NCBI GenBank assembly: GCA_003255025.1
Contig: QANY01008011.1
Location: forward strand, 1-64,000
DNA: 64,000 nucleotides
Source: Datisca glomerata
Lineage: Eukaryota > Streptophyta > Magnoliopsida > Cucurbitales > Datiscaceae
Direction: 5' to 3'
The translations under genes and the position numbers were made by a program. Under the pieces are notes generated by a model. That model worked only from the letters and a program-made list of their open reading frames with translations. It did no database searches and had not been told where the DNA came from. Shown here in pieces: positions 22,141-32,489 of the stretch; within the stretch, counting starts at the first letter, position 1; every line of letters starts with the position of its first letter.

Positions 22141-22257
22141 CTAAGGAAAGTGGAGTTCACCGGGAACCCATCACTTACCTGAACTATTCTATTCTACAAA
22201 AGTAAGAACATTTTTTATTTCTGCTTTTATCCTTACACCCCATAATTCCGTGCCTTT

Positions 22258-22271
22258 TAGTATCAGAGCCA
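22258..22271 (+). other. tRNA-Met primer site, copy B 5' end
   Basis: TAGTATCAGAGCCA, one change from TGGTATCAGAGCCA. Viral sequence begins only about 17 bases upstream. Confidence 0.8.
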
Positions 22272-22706
22272 AACCTGGTGGGGATAATTACTGTTCATTA
22301 AATGTTACTACTTAAATATCTGCTTAATTAAACTGTTCACCACCTATTATGGCTGGATATTGATAACATTGTTTCCTTATTTACTTACATGAATAATTGC
22401 TTATATATAATCTTACTCTCCGCCCAAGTGGCTGGTTACTCTTACAATTGATTATTTCTCTGTATTATTTGTTTACCTAATCTGTGAATTTGTTTATCAG
22501 AGGCTGACGTATCAGCTTCTATTTGGTTAGCTTCAGGGACCTAGGTAAGACCTCTTAGATACGTAAATCCCGAGGGTAGGGTGGTTGTAGAGGCGAAAGG
22601 GAGAAGAGTGAAGCCTAATAGGAGGTTGTAGAAGTCACCACAAGGTTAGTAACAAACAATACAATATGAAATTCTCAATAATAAGAATAATTTAGTTAGC
22701 TAAGCA
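22272..22706 (+). promoter_or_regulatory. Copy B viral leader
   Basis: Runs from the primer site to the ORF1 ATG at 22707 and is a near-perfect inverted copy of the copy A leader. It contains GCTGACGTATCAGC at 22503-22516 and the CCCGAGGGTAGGGTGG block. Confidence 0.6.
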
Positions 22707-23690
22707 ATGAGTAGATTATTTAGGAGTAATTCTTCTAGTAATAATAGGTCAACAATAACCTCAATACCTGACATAATAAATGATGAACACATAGAATTAA
22801 CAGATGATCAAGTAGATCATAGGGTATGGAATATACCTAAAATCTCCAATAAAAATATTTATAAATCAACATAGACTGTTGCTTCTTTCAAGCCTCAGCA
22901 TCATGTAAAAATAATTGAAAAAATATATGCTCTTGAAAAAGAGCATGAAACATGTCAATTGCTTTCCGCTGATGCAATAAAGCATCATATTCAAGAATGA
23001 TATAATTTCCTTCATTTTGGTTTAGTCCAGATTGGAGTAAAACCACTCACGAGAAGAGGCCTAAATACCTCTATCTTATTAGCCTTGCGAGATGTAAGAT
23101 TTACAATTTTTAATGATAGTATATTAGGTTTAATTGAATCTTCACTTTGTAATGGTCCAATTCATTTTGATTGTTTTCCTGATCTGTTTGTTAGTTTAGC
23201 AGATCCTCATATTCTAAAATCATTAACTTTAAATATTAAAACTAGTGGTTACCAAGTCCTAGAAGGTACCCAGCCTCTAGCTTTAATTTTTAGAATACAT
23301 TACAAAGTAACCAAAACTAATATGAACTTCCAAGCCATTAATAGGAGTCTAAAGAATCAAACCTTATTGATACAATCTAGTCAAAGTAATGCAAATATTA
23401 GAGTTCCTAAAACAATTAGGTGGACTGAAATTAATTTACCAACAGATTGGCTTTTAACAAATGAAAGTCAACCGACCCAAATTCAAAGACCAATTGAAAA
23501 TGTAGATTACATCCAGCAGTACATAGATGGTATTGTAAAAATTAACTTTCAATCATCTTCTAATCCACAAATTAGAGAATATAGTCAGTCTAATACCCCT
23601 AGAAATTTCTTTTCTGAATCATCCGTTGTTAATAATCAAATTTTTAGGATTCAACACTTAGAACAAGAATTAAAGAAATTACAAATTTAA
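22707..23690 (+). pseudogene. Copy B ORF1 start and movement protein
   Basis: Starts MSRLFRSNSSSNN at 22707, with DDQVDHRVWNIP, then two stops before the open frame from 23085. That frame carries the 30K-type movement protein core: FNDSILGLIESSLCNGP, FPDLFVSLADPHIL, SLTLNIKTSGYQVL and PLALIFRIHYKV. Such proteins move virus between cells through plasmodesmata. It continues through REYSQSNTP to a stop at 23688 (LKKLQI, then TAA, where copy D reads on). Confidence 0.85.
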
Positions 23691-24401
23691 AATTTAAAAC
23701 TTAAAGGCATAGCCACAAATTCTCAAGTTAGTCAGCCAGTCTTTGATAATAAGTCTGAACAATCTGATGAAACTGAAGCACCCACTGGATCAGATTTCCA
23801 AGGAAGCTTTAATTCAATCAATCCTCTACTCTTAGTTCTCAATATAGGAACCTTGAGCCAAGAGTATAATCCAGATTGGGAAGGCCTAGCCCAACACAAT
23901 AATGACCAAAATAATCTAGATAGACATAATAGGTTTAGAGATTCATATGATATGGATCAAAGAAAGGTCATACTTGCTGAATGGAAGGCATTTATACAAG
24001 AATTTAAAATTGATATATTTTTCCAAGATTATGTTGAAGATATTTACGAAAGAAATATCAAAGTAATTTCAAAGTATAAATGGGTTAAGGAAGACTCTAG
24101 TGTAGTTTCTTCTAGTCATCCTCCTCCTGAGAAAATTGTGTTTAATCATAAAAATTTCTTAATCACCGCTTCTCCTTTCAAAATTACAAAGGAAGAAGAA
24201 CCAAACAAAAAGGTAGTTGAACAACTCAACTATACTAACCAGAGTCTAATTATAATATGAAAACAGTTAGACAAAATTGAAACTAAGGTTGATGTTCTAA
24301 ATGAACCTAAGCCTAGTGAAACCCTGAAAGAAAAACCCTTAATAAATCTTTCAGATAAAACCACTTTAAAGATTATTCTAATTAATAAAAAGATTGATAA
24401 A
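23691..24401 (+). pseudogene. Copy B ORF1 central region
   Basis: The 23853-24260 frame holds EYNPDWEGLAQHNND and MDQRKVILAEWKAF, the block shared by all copies, then SSHPPPEKIV and KEEEPNKKVVEQLNYTNQS. It is probably a disordered linker between movement protein and capsid. Stops lie at both ends. Confidence 0.7.
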
Positions 24402-25703
24402 ATGATCCAGGAATTAAAAGATAAATCTACTAAGTCATCTTCCTCTGTTAAGGTTGTTAACCAGGACAATAGTTTATATTCTAAGTCTGAAACAATTGAT
24501 GAAATATTTCAAGATTTAAAAGTAATTAACCAAGACGATAATACTGACTCAGATAGTCATAGGTCAGAATCAACTTATGAATCATCTGCAATAGATGAAT
24601 TTTCAAATATTAACAATATCGATAAAACATTTAAAAATTTAGAAATTAATAAATTAGAAAGAAAATGGCATAAGAAGCCCATGCCTCCTGATATTCAAAT
24701 TATTGAATCATCTCTTGTTAATCAATTTTCTGTTTCTGCAGAAAAATTATATGAGTGGAATATTGATGGTCTTTCTGAAAAGGAATTCCTCAATAGATTA
24801 CAACACATGGCAATGGTAGCCAATAGCTACATTACCTCTCACAGTTTACTTCATGAAGAAGTAATAAATCTTCTAGTCACAGGATTCACAGGAATGCTTC
24901 ATTCATGGTGGGAAAAACATCTCACACATAAATCCAAAATTGCCATCCTCTCAGCAGTTAAGATTGATGCTGAAGGAAACCCAATTATTGGAGAAAATCA
25001 GGAAACAATATTTGATGGTATAAATACGCTCCTTTATACAATAATTGAACATTTCATTGGTACGCCAAGTAATATTACTTCACGTATACATGATCAATTA
25101 AAAAATCTTAGGTGTCCAACATTAAGTGATTTTATTTGGTATAAGAATATATTCTTATCCAGAGTAATGTCAAGGAAAGATAGTAATCAACCCTTTTGGA
25201 AAGAAAAATTCATAAACGGATTACCCAATCTTTTTGCCCATAAGATAAGGACAGTCCTTAGTAATGACCTAGGAAATATAGACTATGATAGTCTAACCTA
25301 TGGAATCATAATTACTATAATATAAAAGGAAGGATTAAAAATGTGTGTTGATATGAAAATCAACAAACAAATTAAAAAAGAAAGTAAAACTGCCAAGTAT
25401 GAGTTAGGTAATTTTTGTGAGCAATACGGTTTACCCTCTATTGCCCATTCTCAAAAGAATAGAAGACATTCTCATATAAACCCTAGAAGGTCTTATAAGC
25501 CCTACAGGAAAAATTACCACAAACAAAAAAATAAAAGCTCTGATCAAAACTTTTCTAAGAATAAAAACTTTTCTAGGAATAAAAATTATTCAACAAAAAG
25601 GTTTAATAAAAAATTTGATAAGACTAATATTACGTGTTTCAAATGTGGACAGAAAGGTCACTTTTCAAATACTTGTCAAGTCAAGAATAAATTAACCAAT
25701 TAA
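24402..25703 (+). pseudogene. Copy B capsid protein
   Basis: The frame 24402-25325 includes one SHRSESTYESSAI module, then the capsid core with FTGMLHSWWEKHL, NTLLYTIIEHFIG, FIWYKNIFLSRVMSR and NIDYDSLTYG. A stop (TAA at 25323) separates it from 25341-25703, which contains CEQYGLPSI, a basic Asn/Lys-rich region and an intact zinc knuckle CFKCGQKGHFSNTC (C-x2-C-x4-H-x4-C). The capsid-plus-knuckle order is that of caulimovirid coat proteins, the knuckle binding the pregenomic RNA. Confidence 0.85.
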
Positions 25704-26493
25704 AATTTTTTGAAGAAGATAAACAGTAATTGTTTAGAATCTTAGAAACAATAGATTATTATGACAGTAATAGTGAATATTTAGGAGAATATGAAACCCT
25801 TGAATCCTCTATAACAATTAAAAATTTTTATTAGGAGAATATGAATCATCAAGTTCTGACAGTGATTCTCCTAACATCACTATGGGGTGTAGGGATAGTT
25901 GTTGTCAAAAAATCAATGTCCTAAATAAAAATGAAGAACAAGAAACCCTCTTGTTAGATTTAATTTACAAAATTGAAAATCCTGAATTAAAACAAGAATA
26001 GCTTGAAAGACTTAAGAAAATAGTTCTAAAGAAAGAAAGTACAAAGTCTAGTAATAATAATACTGGAAGTCTTTCACAGACCCTTGAAAAATTCAATAAG
26101 ATAAAAGGGAAAGAAAAGGAAGTTACCTTACAGGAACTTCAAAAGGAAATTAAAGATATTAAGATTGAAATAAAAGATTTGAAGAATTCAAACACTGAAA
26201 TAAAAGAAGAATTAAATCTTTTAAAAATAAAAAATCTAATTAACAAACAAGAATTGTGTGAACCTAGTAAATTACTAATCTCGGATAATGAGGGTGAAGA
26301 ACCCATAAACTATCAAGAAGGTGATGAACATTTCATCCAAATCCTCAATCATATAAAAATCAAAAAAGGCCACATAATGGTTAGAATAATCATTCAAAAT
26401 TTTGATTTTACAACAATGACTCTTGTTGATTCGGGAGCAGATTTGAATTGTATGCAGGAAGGACTAGTTCCTTCAAAGTAGTACTTTCAGAAG
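25704..26493 (+). pseudogene. Copy B capsid C-terminus and protease
   Basis: After several stops (25700-26178) with recognisable DSNSEY and SPNITMGCRDSCCQ sequence, the frame 26179-26481 shows KIKKGHIMVRIIIQNFDFTTM and VDSGADLNCMQ, the retropepsin active site with D-S-G intact. It ends at a stop six codons later. Confidence 0.75.
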
Positions 26494-27186
26494 ATGAAAG
26501 AGTCTCTGTCTTCTGCCAATGGTACCCGCATGCATATTAATTATGAAATCCCCAAAGTTCATATTTTCCAAGATAATATATGTTTTAAAACATCATTTGT
26601 CTTAGTAAAAAATATGACGGATAAAAGAATTTTGGGTTTACCATTCATCTTTTTGTTATATCCTTTCACAACGGAGTATGATGGGATAATTACTTATCCT
26701 ATAGATGAACCGGTTAAATTCAAATTTCTTTCTTTTCCCCACAATGAGAAATTAAAAAATTTAAAACAAAATTCTATTTTCAAATCCATAAATATAATCT
26801 CTTGCAAAAAGAAACCATTGGGATTTTTACAAGAAAAAATTAAATTAAGAAAAATTAAATTCTTTAAACAAAAAATTCATCATTTGAAAATTAATTATGA
26901 GCCTCTTAAGAATATTATAAGATGGACAAAATATCCAAAACCAAACAAAAGAGACTTAATCAACAAACTTAGAAGTACTGGTATATTAAGCATAGTAACT
27001 AGATATTGGCAAAACCAGACAAATAAGATTAAGCAATACAAAATTATATTTGACCATTGTAAAATAATGCCATCCGCTCCTAACAAAATTAAGAAGATAA
27101 TAAATAAAAACTTTAACCAAATTATTGATTTCCCAATTGTCTGCATTCTTATTAAACAATACTTGTTAAGTTTCTTGATTGTTTAA
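26494..27186 (+). pseudogene. Copy B protease end and collapsed reverse transcriptase
   Basis: SSANGTRMHINYEIP, TDKRILGLPFIFLL and EYDGIITYPIDEP are the protease C-terminal half. RT remains only as fragments: NYEPLKNIIRWTKYPKPNKRD, a damaged LSIVTRYWQNQTNK and IMPSAPNKIKK. It ends at IDFPIVCILIKQYLLSFLIV, the insertion shared with copy A. The catalytic YxDD and everything after it are deleted, joining directly to the AlkB frame at 27179. Confidence 0.75.
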
Positions 27187-27628
27187 AATCAAAAAACTTA
27201 ATGGCAGAATAGCCGCCTTTTGTTCAAAATCCTCATTTATTAATTATGGTCATAATGGATTTGAATATACAAGAAATGACTGGATTAATGAATTGGATGA
27301 ACTTTTAGAAGATGTTGGATTAAAGGGTAACTTCAATGCAGCATTAATTCAGTGGTACGAAAAAGGTGGAAAAATAGGTTTTCATAAAGATAATGAAATC
27401 TGTTATGATGACAGTAAAATTTTAACCATAAACCTTTTGGGACAAGCATTATTTAAAATTGAATTTCCAAATAAAACAATAGAAGAATTTCTGATTCCAG
27501 AAGGAACATTCTTCATCATGCCTGACGGATTTCAAAAAAGTCATAGGCATGCAGTAGAATCCTTAACTGAAAGGATCAGCATTACGTTCAGAAATCATGT
27601 GAGAATGATGAATGACTCGATAATATAA
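27179..27628 (+). CDS. AlkB-like 2-oxoglutarate/Fe(II) dioxygenase domain (viral)
   Basis: An open frame of 149 codons inside copy B. Visible motifs: INYGHNGFE (21-29), FNAALIQWY (52-60), FHKDNEICYD (68-77) with iron ligands His69 and Asp71, ILTINLLG (81-88), EGTFFIMPDGFQ (108-119), HRHAV (122-126) with the third ligand most likely His124, and RISITFR (132-138) with the 2-oxoglutarate-binding Arg132 and Arg138. This order and spacing is that of AlkB proteins, and is especially close to the AlkB domains in replicases of plant flexiviruses, which demethylate RNA bases. In copy A the same domain is fused in frame to ORF2; here a TAA after 149 codons separates them although the frame continues. 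The Met start is formal: a deletion joins RT directly to it. Whether this copy is expressed is unknown. Confidence 0.8.
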   Translation: MFKIKKLNGRIAAFCSKSSFINYGHNGFEYTRNDWINELDELLEDVGLKGNFNAALIQWYEKGGKIGFHKDNEICYDDSKILTINLLGQALFKIEFPNKTIEEFLIPEGTFFIMPDGFQKSHRHAVESLTERISITFRNHVRMMNDSII

Positions 27629-28780
27629 GAGTCTTTGACTCAAAAATTGGCCCTTAAGGCTCAAATCAAAGAGGAGTTTTCTACTCCTAACCAAGCCCAA
27701 CCAATAACATTTGAGTCCAATAGACTCAATCATCAATCAACCAGCCAATTTGTCCCATTCCCAATGTTCTTCGATGCCCAATTAATTTCATAATACAAGA
27801 ATTCATCATTAGATTTTCAAAAAATGGCCAGTAAAAATCTCTTTCATATTGAGCCTCCATTTGCTCATTTGAACGATCTTACTCAAATTGCCAAAGCTCA
27901 TTTCATTTCTGGACATAGTGACAAAAACCTTAGTTTCTATAGAAACATTCTCTTGAAAACAGAATCCATAAAAATTAGCTCGATCAGAAATTCTGAAGAA
28001 AGAATCATTTACCAATCTTTCTCTATCCTCAGAATCATAATTACGGAGGATTGGAAAATCCATCCTTCAAGTTTCAAAACAATTTTAGATAGAAAACAAT
28101 ATAATTATTTTGACTACATTGATGCATGGCACAATATTTTCTTGCATCAAAATAGTGATTTCTCTTTCTTTTGGTTTTTTATTTTGATAAGAACTTCAAA
28201 ATCAATTTACCAAACTGGTTCTTAAAATGATGGTCCATTCATGGTTTTACCTTAGAACTTTTTCCAATTGATTTACAACAATGTTTCAATTTATTTTTAA
28301 AGGTTTACAAGCCCTCACCAATTGAGGTTTTATTTCCCCAAATATTTTGTTTTTTAATAAAATACAAAATACCTTGGATTTTGAAATGGTAATATTCGAT
28401 TGAAAAGGGAATTTTCACCAGAGAATATTATGTTAAATGGTGGGATAAGTTGAATACCCATAAAATTATTGCATCCATCAATTATAAATTTGCAAGTATC
28501 CATCCCAATATGAGACTTGCAAATCCTTTCATCCAAGCTCCATGAAAAATTAACGAGCCAGTTGACCTAGCTCCACAAATAAAAATATCTAATCCAAATT
28601 CTTCCAAACCCAAATCAAAGTCCAAATGCAAACCCTTTTCAAAGTCAAGGGACACAACTCCAAACTCTAAATTAAAGAAAAAATTACTCCGAGAAATACT
28701 TCTCCTTTTGGAGAAAAATACCGAATCTGACTCTGAATCACCTTCAGAATCAAGTTCCTAAACAAAAAGAATCCAGGAAA
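27629..28780 (+). pseudogene. Copy B ORF2, unknown function
   Basis: Continues the AlkB frame after one stop with LALKAQIKEE, then 27824-28225 carries ASKNLFHIEPPFAHL, FYRNILLKTESIKI and YNYFDYIDAWH, matching copies A and D. A frameshift near 28160 and a TGA in place of Trp follow in a WW-x-IHG block, then ILKWQY-like and YYVKWWDK sequence near 28380-28450 and a Ser-rich tail to about 28760. I do not recognise the family. Its position after pol suggests a second viral protein. Confidence 0.6.
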
Positions 28781-28899
28781 GCCACTCTTCAGCAATTGAA
28801 GAACCCATCCAATAATGATGATCTCAGTAATAATTTAGATGAAATAAGTAGAGAATTTATCTTTGGCAGACTACCAATGTTTGAATAAAGGTATTTGAT

Positions 28900-29190
28900 G
28901 AATTATGATGACACATTGAGCCAATGCAACGGTCATGGTGATCTCCAAGAAAAAACAATAATCAATAATCATAAACACAAGAGTCCAAAACAACAATTGT
29001 CAAGGACCAAAGTTTACAGTATCAATGATTTTCAAAAATAGCAACAATGACTTCCAAGGATGAAGGCACAAAAACCGAGATAGCAATTATCAATGGATCC
29101 AATGTGCAACAGTCTCAATGACATTCCAACCACAAACAATCATGACAGAGTAATTATGAAAACACGAAGACCGAGATAATAATTATCGAT
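28900..29190 (+). repeat. Repeats upstream of viral TATA, copy B
   Basis: Counterpart, in opposite orientation, of the three ~93-base units in copy A: GGACCAAAGT, AACCGAGATAGCAATTATC and AAGACCGAGATAATAATTATCG mark successive units. Confidence 0.5.
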
Positions 29191-29377
29191 AAATCTTTAC
29201 ATTTTTGTCTTATTCTGTAATTATTGTACTAAGTTGTCAAATAATTAGGCAACTATTCATGCTTTTTATTATTCTTAGTCAAAAGTAGACAGAAGTAGAA
29301 ATGTAAAATGTTTTACTTTTGTAAAATAGAATAGTTCAGGTAAGTGATGGGTTCTCGGTGAACTCCATTTTTCTTAG

Positions 29378-29387
29378 CTATAAATAG
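29378..29387 (+). promoter_or_regulatory. Viral TATA element, copy B 3' end
   Basis: CTATAAATAG after GTGAACTCCATTTTTCTTAG. The poly(A) signal is 170 bases downstream and the primer site 320 bases downstream. Confidence 0.7.
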
Positions 29388-29556
29388 GCAGCTTCTCCCA
29401 TTTGTGAATCAGAACTCGTTTTACAACTCTTACTATTTGAGAGCTAAAACCTGTTTTGTGAAACAAAGCTTTCTTCTTCTACTCCTCTTTTGTAAATCTT
29501 TTCTTCTTTTTTCTTCAACATAAATTAGTGAGCGGGAGCACTAGTTTATTGTTGCA

Positions 29557-29562
29557 AATAAA
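29557..29562 (+). terminator. Viral poly(A) signal, copy B 3' end
   Basis: AATAAA within GTTGCAAATAAACTC, conserved at the same place in copy A. Confidence 0.55.
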
Positions 29563-29706
29563 CTCTTTTTGTATAAGTATTTAATCTTACACCTCAATAC
29601 AGTAACTGTTTTTACTATTCATTAATACAATTTTTACTGTTTATCTTCTTGCCTCTTATTACCCCTCTTAAATACTGTTCAATTCCGCACCTTTTGGTAT
29701 CAAAGA

Positions 29707-29720
29707 TGGTATCAGAGCCA
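29707..29720 (+). other. tRNA-Met primer site, copy B 3' end
   Basis: Perfect TGGTATCAGAGCCA, preceded by a second partial copy TGGTATCAAAG (29694-29704), so the junction with copy C was formed with a local duplication. Confidence 0.8.
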
Positions 29721-29845
29721 GACCTGAAGTAGAAACGTTTTATGGTATCAAAGCCATAATAGGCGGTGAACAGTTTAATTAAGCAGATATTGAAGTAGAA
29801 ACAGTAAATGAACAGTAATTATCCCCACCAGATTTGGCTTTGACC

Positions 29846-31710
29846 TATGGCTTTTAGGATCTAAAATATTATCTTGATTTATTAGTTTTAGTAATTTATC
29901 AACTTGTTTATTGAGGGGAACCATATTTGGAGTGGTTTTGTCCGAAAGATTTATTAAAGATTTTTCTTCTAGAGTTTCATTAGATTCAGGTTTATCATCA
30001 ACTTTATTTTCAATTTTTTCTAATTGCTTACCTATTATAATTAGACTTTGATTGGTGTAATTGAGTTGTTCAACTAGTTTTTTATTTGATTCTTCTTCCT
30101 TTGAAATCTTGAAAGGAGAAATAGTGATTAAAGAATTTCTATGGTTAATGTCCTCATAGGATGATTTTTTAGTTTCAAAACATTTTAACGTTTCTTCAAC
30201 TTTTTTAATGTTTGAGGATTCATTAATTGTGAATGATTCATAGGTTGATTCTAGCCTATGGTTTTCTAAATTTGAACTACTGTCGTCTAATTCTTGAAGT
30301 TTATTATTAGTAAGGTTTTCAAATTCTGAACAATTATTTTGATTATCAATCATACCAGGTTTTCAAATTCTGAACAATTATTTTGATTATCAATCATACC
30401 AGAATAAGACGATTCATTAGTTTTTAAATTCTTTAATGTTTCTTTAATATTTGAAGATTCATTAATTATGGAATATTCATAGGTGGGTTCTAACCTATGA
30501 ATTTCTAATTCAAAGATACTGTCGTGGTCACTAACATTGACAGATGATTTAATTTCTAAATCTTTGGATTGTTCCTCAATACTATTTGAAGGTTCATAGG
30601 ATTCTGACCTACAAGATTCTTTCATTTTATGTTTTGAGGAATTATGAATTATGGATGGCTCATAGATTGATTCTAACCTATGGTTATCTGATTCTGAGAC
30701 ATTGTCTCTTAAAGATTTTAACCTTCTAAGTATTTCTTCATCAGGAGTTTTCTCATAATGAGGTTGGAAAGGTTTAATGAAATCTTTATTAGGTTGAGAA
30801 GTTTTATGATTAATTAGGATCTTTTCAGGTGGTGGATGACTGACAGTTACCACACTGGAGTCTTCCTTGACCCATTTAGATTTGAGAATTATTTTAATAG
30901 TTTTCTCATAAATATCTTCGACATAATCAAGGAAAAATATGTTAACTTTATATTTTTGCATGAATTCCTTCCATTCAGCAAGTATGATTTTTTTTATCCA
31001 TATTATATGAATCTTTGAACCTATTACGTCTATTAAGATTGGCTGGGTCATCATTGTGTTTATTTAGACTTGCTCAATCTGGTTTGTATTCTTGCTGTAG
31101 AATATTTGGATTAAAATTTTTATAATCTTTTAATTTTTGTTTTGATTCTTTAATCCTAAAATCTTGATCATTATTAATAGATGATCCAGAAAAAGAACTC
31201 TTAGGGGTACTAGACTAGTTATACTCCCTAACTTTAGAATTAAAAGATTGGTAATTAATTTTGTTAGATTTTTTATTATTAAGATTTGTATGAGTTTCTT
31301 GGAAACTTATTCCTTTAGGTTCTAAACCTTTAATTTTTAAATTTTTTAATTCTTGCTCTATTTGAATCTTAAAGGATAATTTAGAATTGGAATTCTTATT
31401 TTTAGAATTGGAATTCTTATTTTTAGAATTGGAATTCTTATTTTTAGAATTAGAATTCTTATTTTTAGAATTGGAATTCTTATTTTTATTAGGTATGTTC
31501 CATACCCTACCATTTACTTGATTAAAGTCTTCAAAATGATTTTCTTGATCATCTGAAAGGTATTCGAAATGATCATTCTGATCATCTGATGGGTATTCAA
31601 AATATTTATGATCTACTTGATCATCTGTAAATTCAAAATATTCATCATCCACTATGTTGGATATTGAAGATATTATAGACCTAATGCTACTAGAAGAACT
31701 ACTTCTAGAT
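29846..31710 (-). pseudogene. Copy C ORF1 fragment, no movement protein
   Basis: The start codon matching copy A is changed from ATG to ATT, so the frame first offers a Met at 31652. It carries the DDQ-x-DH repeats, VWNIPNKN, a 7-residue (NSKNKNS) repeat expanded about five times, then the shared MDQ/AEWKEFMQ block and the HRLESTYE modules. A tandem duplication of about 44 bases near 30316-30400 shifts the frame between the 31054-30350 and 30353-29775 segments. The layout is that of copy A; MP is absent. Confidence 0.8.
31383..31490 (-). repeat. 21-bp minisatellite in copy C ORF1
   Basis: Five near-identical units of TTAGAATTGGAATTCTTATTT. In-frame, each adds seven residues (NSNSKNK-type). 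Copy A has a single unit. Confidence 0.9.
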
Positions 31711-32157
31711 AACCCACTAATTGCTCAAAATAACTAAATTATTCCTATTATCGAGAATTTCATATTGTATTTTTTGTTACTAACCTTGTGGTGACTTCTA
31801 CAACCTTCTATTAGGCTTCACTCTTCTCCCTTTCGCCTCTACAACCACCCTACCCTCGGGATTTACGTATCTAAAAGGTCTTACCTAGGTCCCTGAAGCT
31901 AACCAAATAGAAGCTGATACGTCAGCCTCTAATAAACAGATTCACAGATTAGGTAAACAAATAATAGGGAGAAATAATCAATTGTAAGAATAACTAGCCA
32001 CTTGGGCAGAGAGAAAGATTATATATAAGAAATTATTCATGTAAGCAAAGCAATAAACAATATTATCAATAACCAGCCATAATAGGCGGTGAACAGTTTA
32101 ATTAAGCAGATATTGAAGTAAAAACAGTAAATGAACAGTAATTATCCCCACCAGGTT

Positions 32158-32171
32158 TGGCTCTGATACCA
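32158..32171 (-). other. tRNA-Met primer site at C/D junction
   Basis: Perfect complement TGGCTCTGATACCA on the plus strand. Serves as the 5' site of copy C and the 3' site of copy D. Confidence 0.85.
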
Positions 32172-32479
32172 AAAGGCACCGAATTGAACAGTATTTAAGA
32201 GGGATAATAAGAGGTAAGAAGATAAACAGTAAAAACTGTATTAATGAATAGTAAAAATAGTTACTTTATTGAGGTGTAAGATTAAAGACTTACACAAACA
32301 GAGCTTATTTGCAACAATAAACTAGTGCTCCCGCTCACTAATTTATGTTGAAGAAAAAAGAAGAAAAGATTTACAAAAGAGGAGTAGATGAAGAAAGCTT
32401 TGTTTCACAAAACAGGTTTTAGCTCTCAAATAGTAAGAGTTGTAAAACGAGTTCTGCTTCACAAATGAGAGAAGCTGCC

Positions 32480-32489
32480 TATTTATAGC
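32480..32489 (-). promoter_or_regulatory. Viral TATA element at C/D junction
   Basis: CTATAAATAG on the minus strand. The matching poly(A) hexamer downstream reads AATAAG here, so it is weakened. Confidence 0.65.

Larger units (their letters stand above)
13983..22228 (-). mobile_element. Pararetrovirus copy A, genome-length, movement-protein-less
   Basis: Read on the minus strand: promoter/TATA (22131), primer site (21823), leader, ORF1 (21374 down to about 18300), protease and RT (18127 to 16713), AlkB-ORF2 (16700 to about 14990), then the promoter, TATA (14399), poly(A) signal and primer site again (14083), ending at 13983. It is thus slightly more than one genome unit, about 8.2 kb, with the regulatory region at both ends as expected from integration of a terminally redundant or circular form. 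It has no 30K-type movement protein and no RNase H. Catalytic residues in RT, the zinc knuckle and AlkB are mutated. Confidence 0.8.
22241..29756 (+). mobile_element. Pararetrovirus copy B, AlkB-bearing, recombinant-looking
   Basis: On the plus strand: primer site (22258), leader, ORF1 start (22707), movement protein, capsid, protease, a collapsed RT, AlkB, ORF2, upstream repeats, TATA (29378), poly(A) signal and a second primer site (29707). The 5' half is close to copy D. The part from RT onward shares features with A (the insertion before the catalytic site, the AlkB domain) that D lacks. There is no RNase H. Stops interrupt nearly every domain except AlkB and parts of the capsid. Confidence 0.8.

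Noticed and set aside
13983..22228. LTR retrotransposon interpretation of the pararetrovirus copies because the regulatory region is at both ends
   Set aside because: The repeated ends carry promoter, poly(A) signal, primer site and leader together without TG...CA ends or polypurine tract, and the family has a movement protein and no integrase; this fits terminally redundant pararetrovirus DNA.
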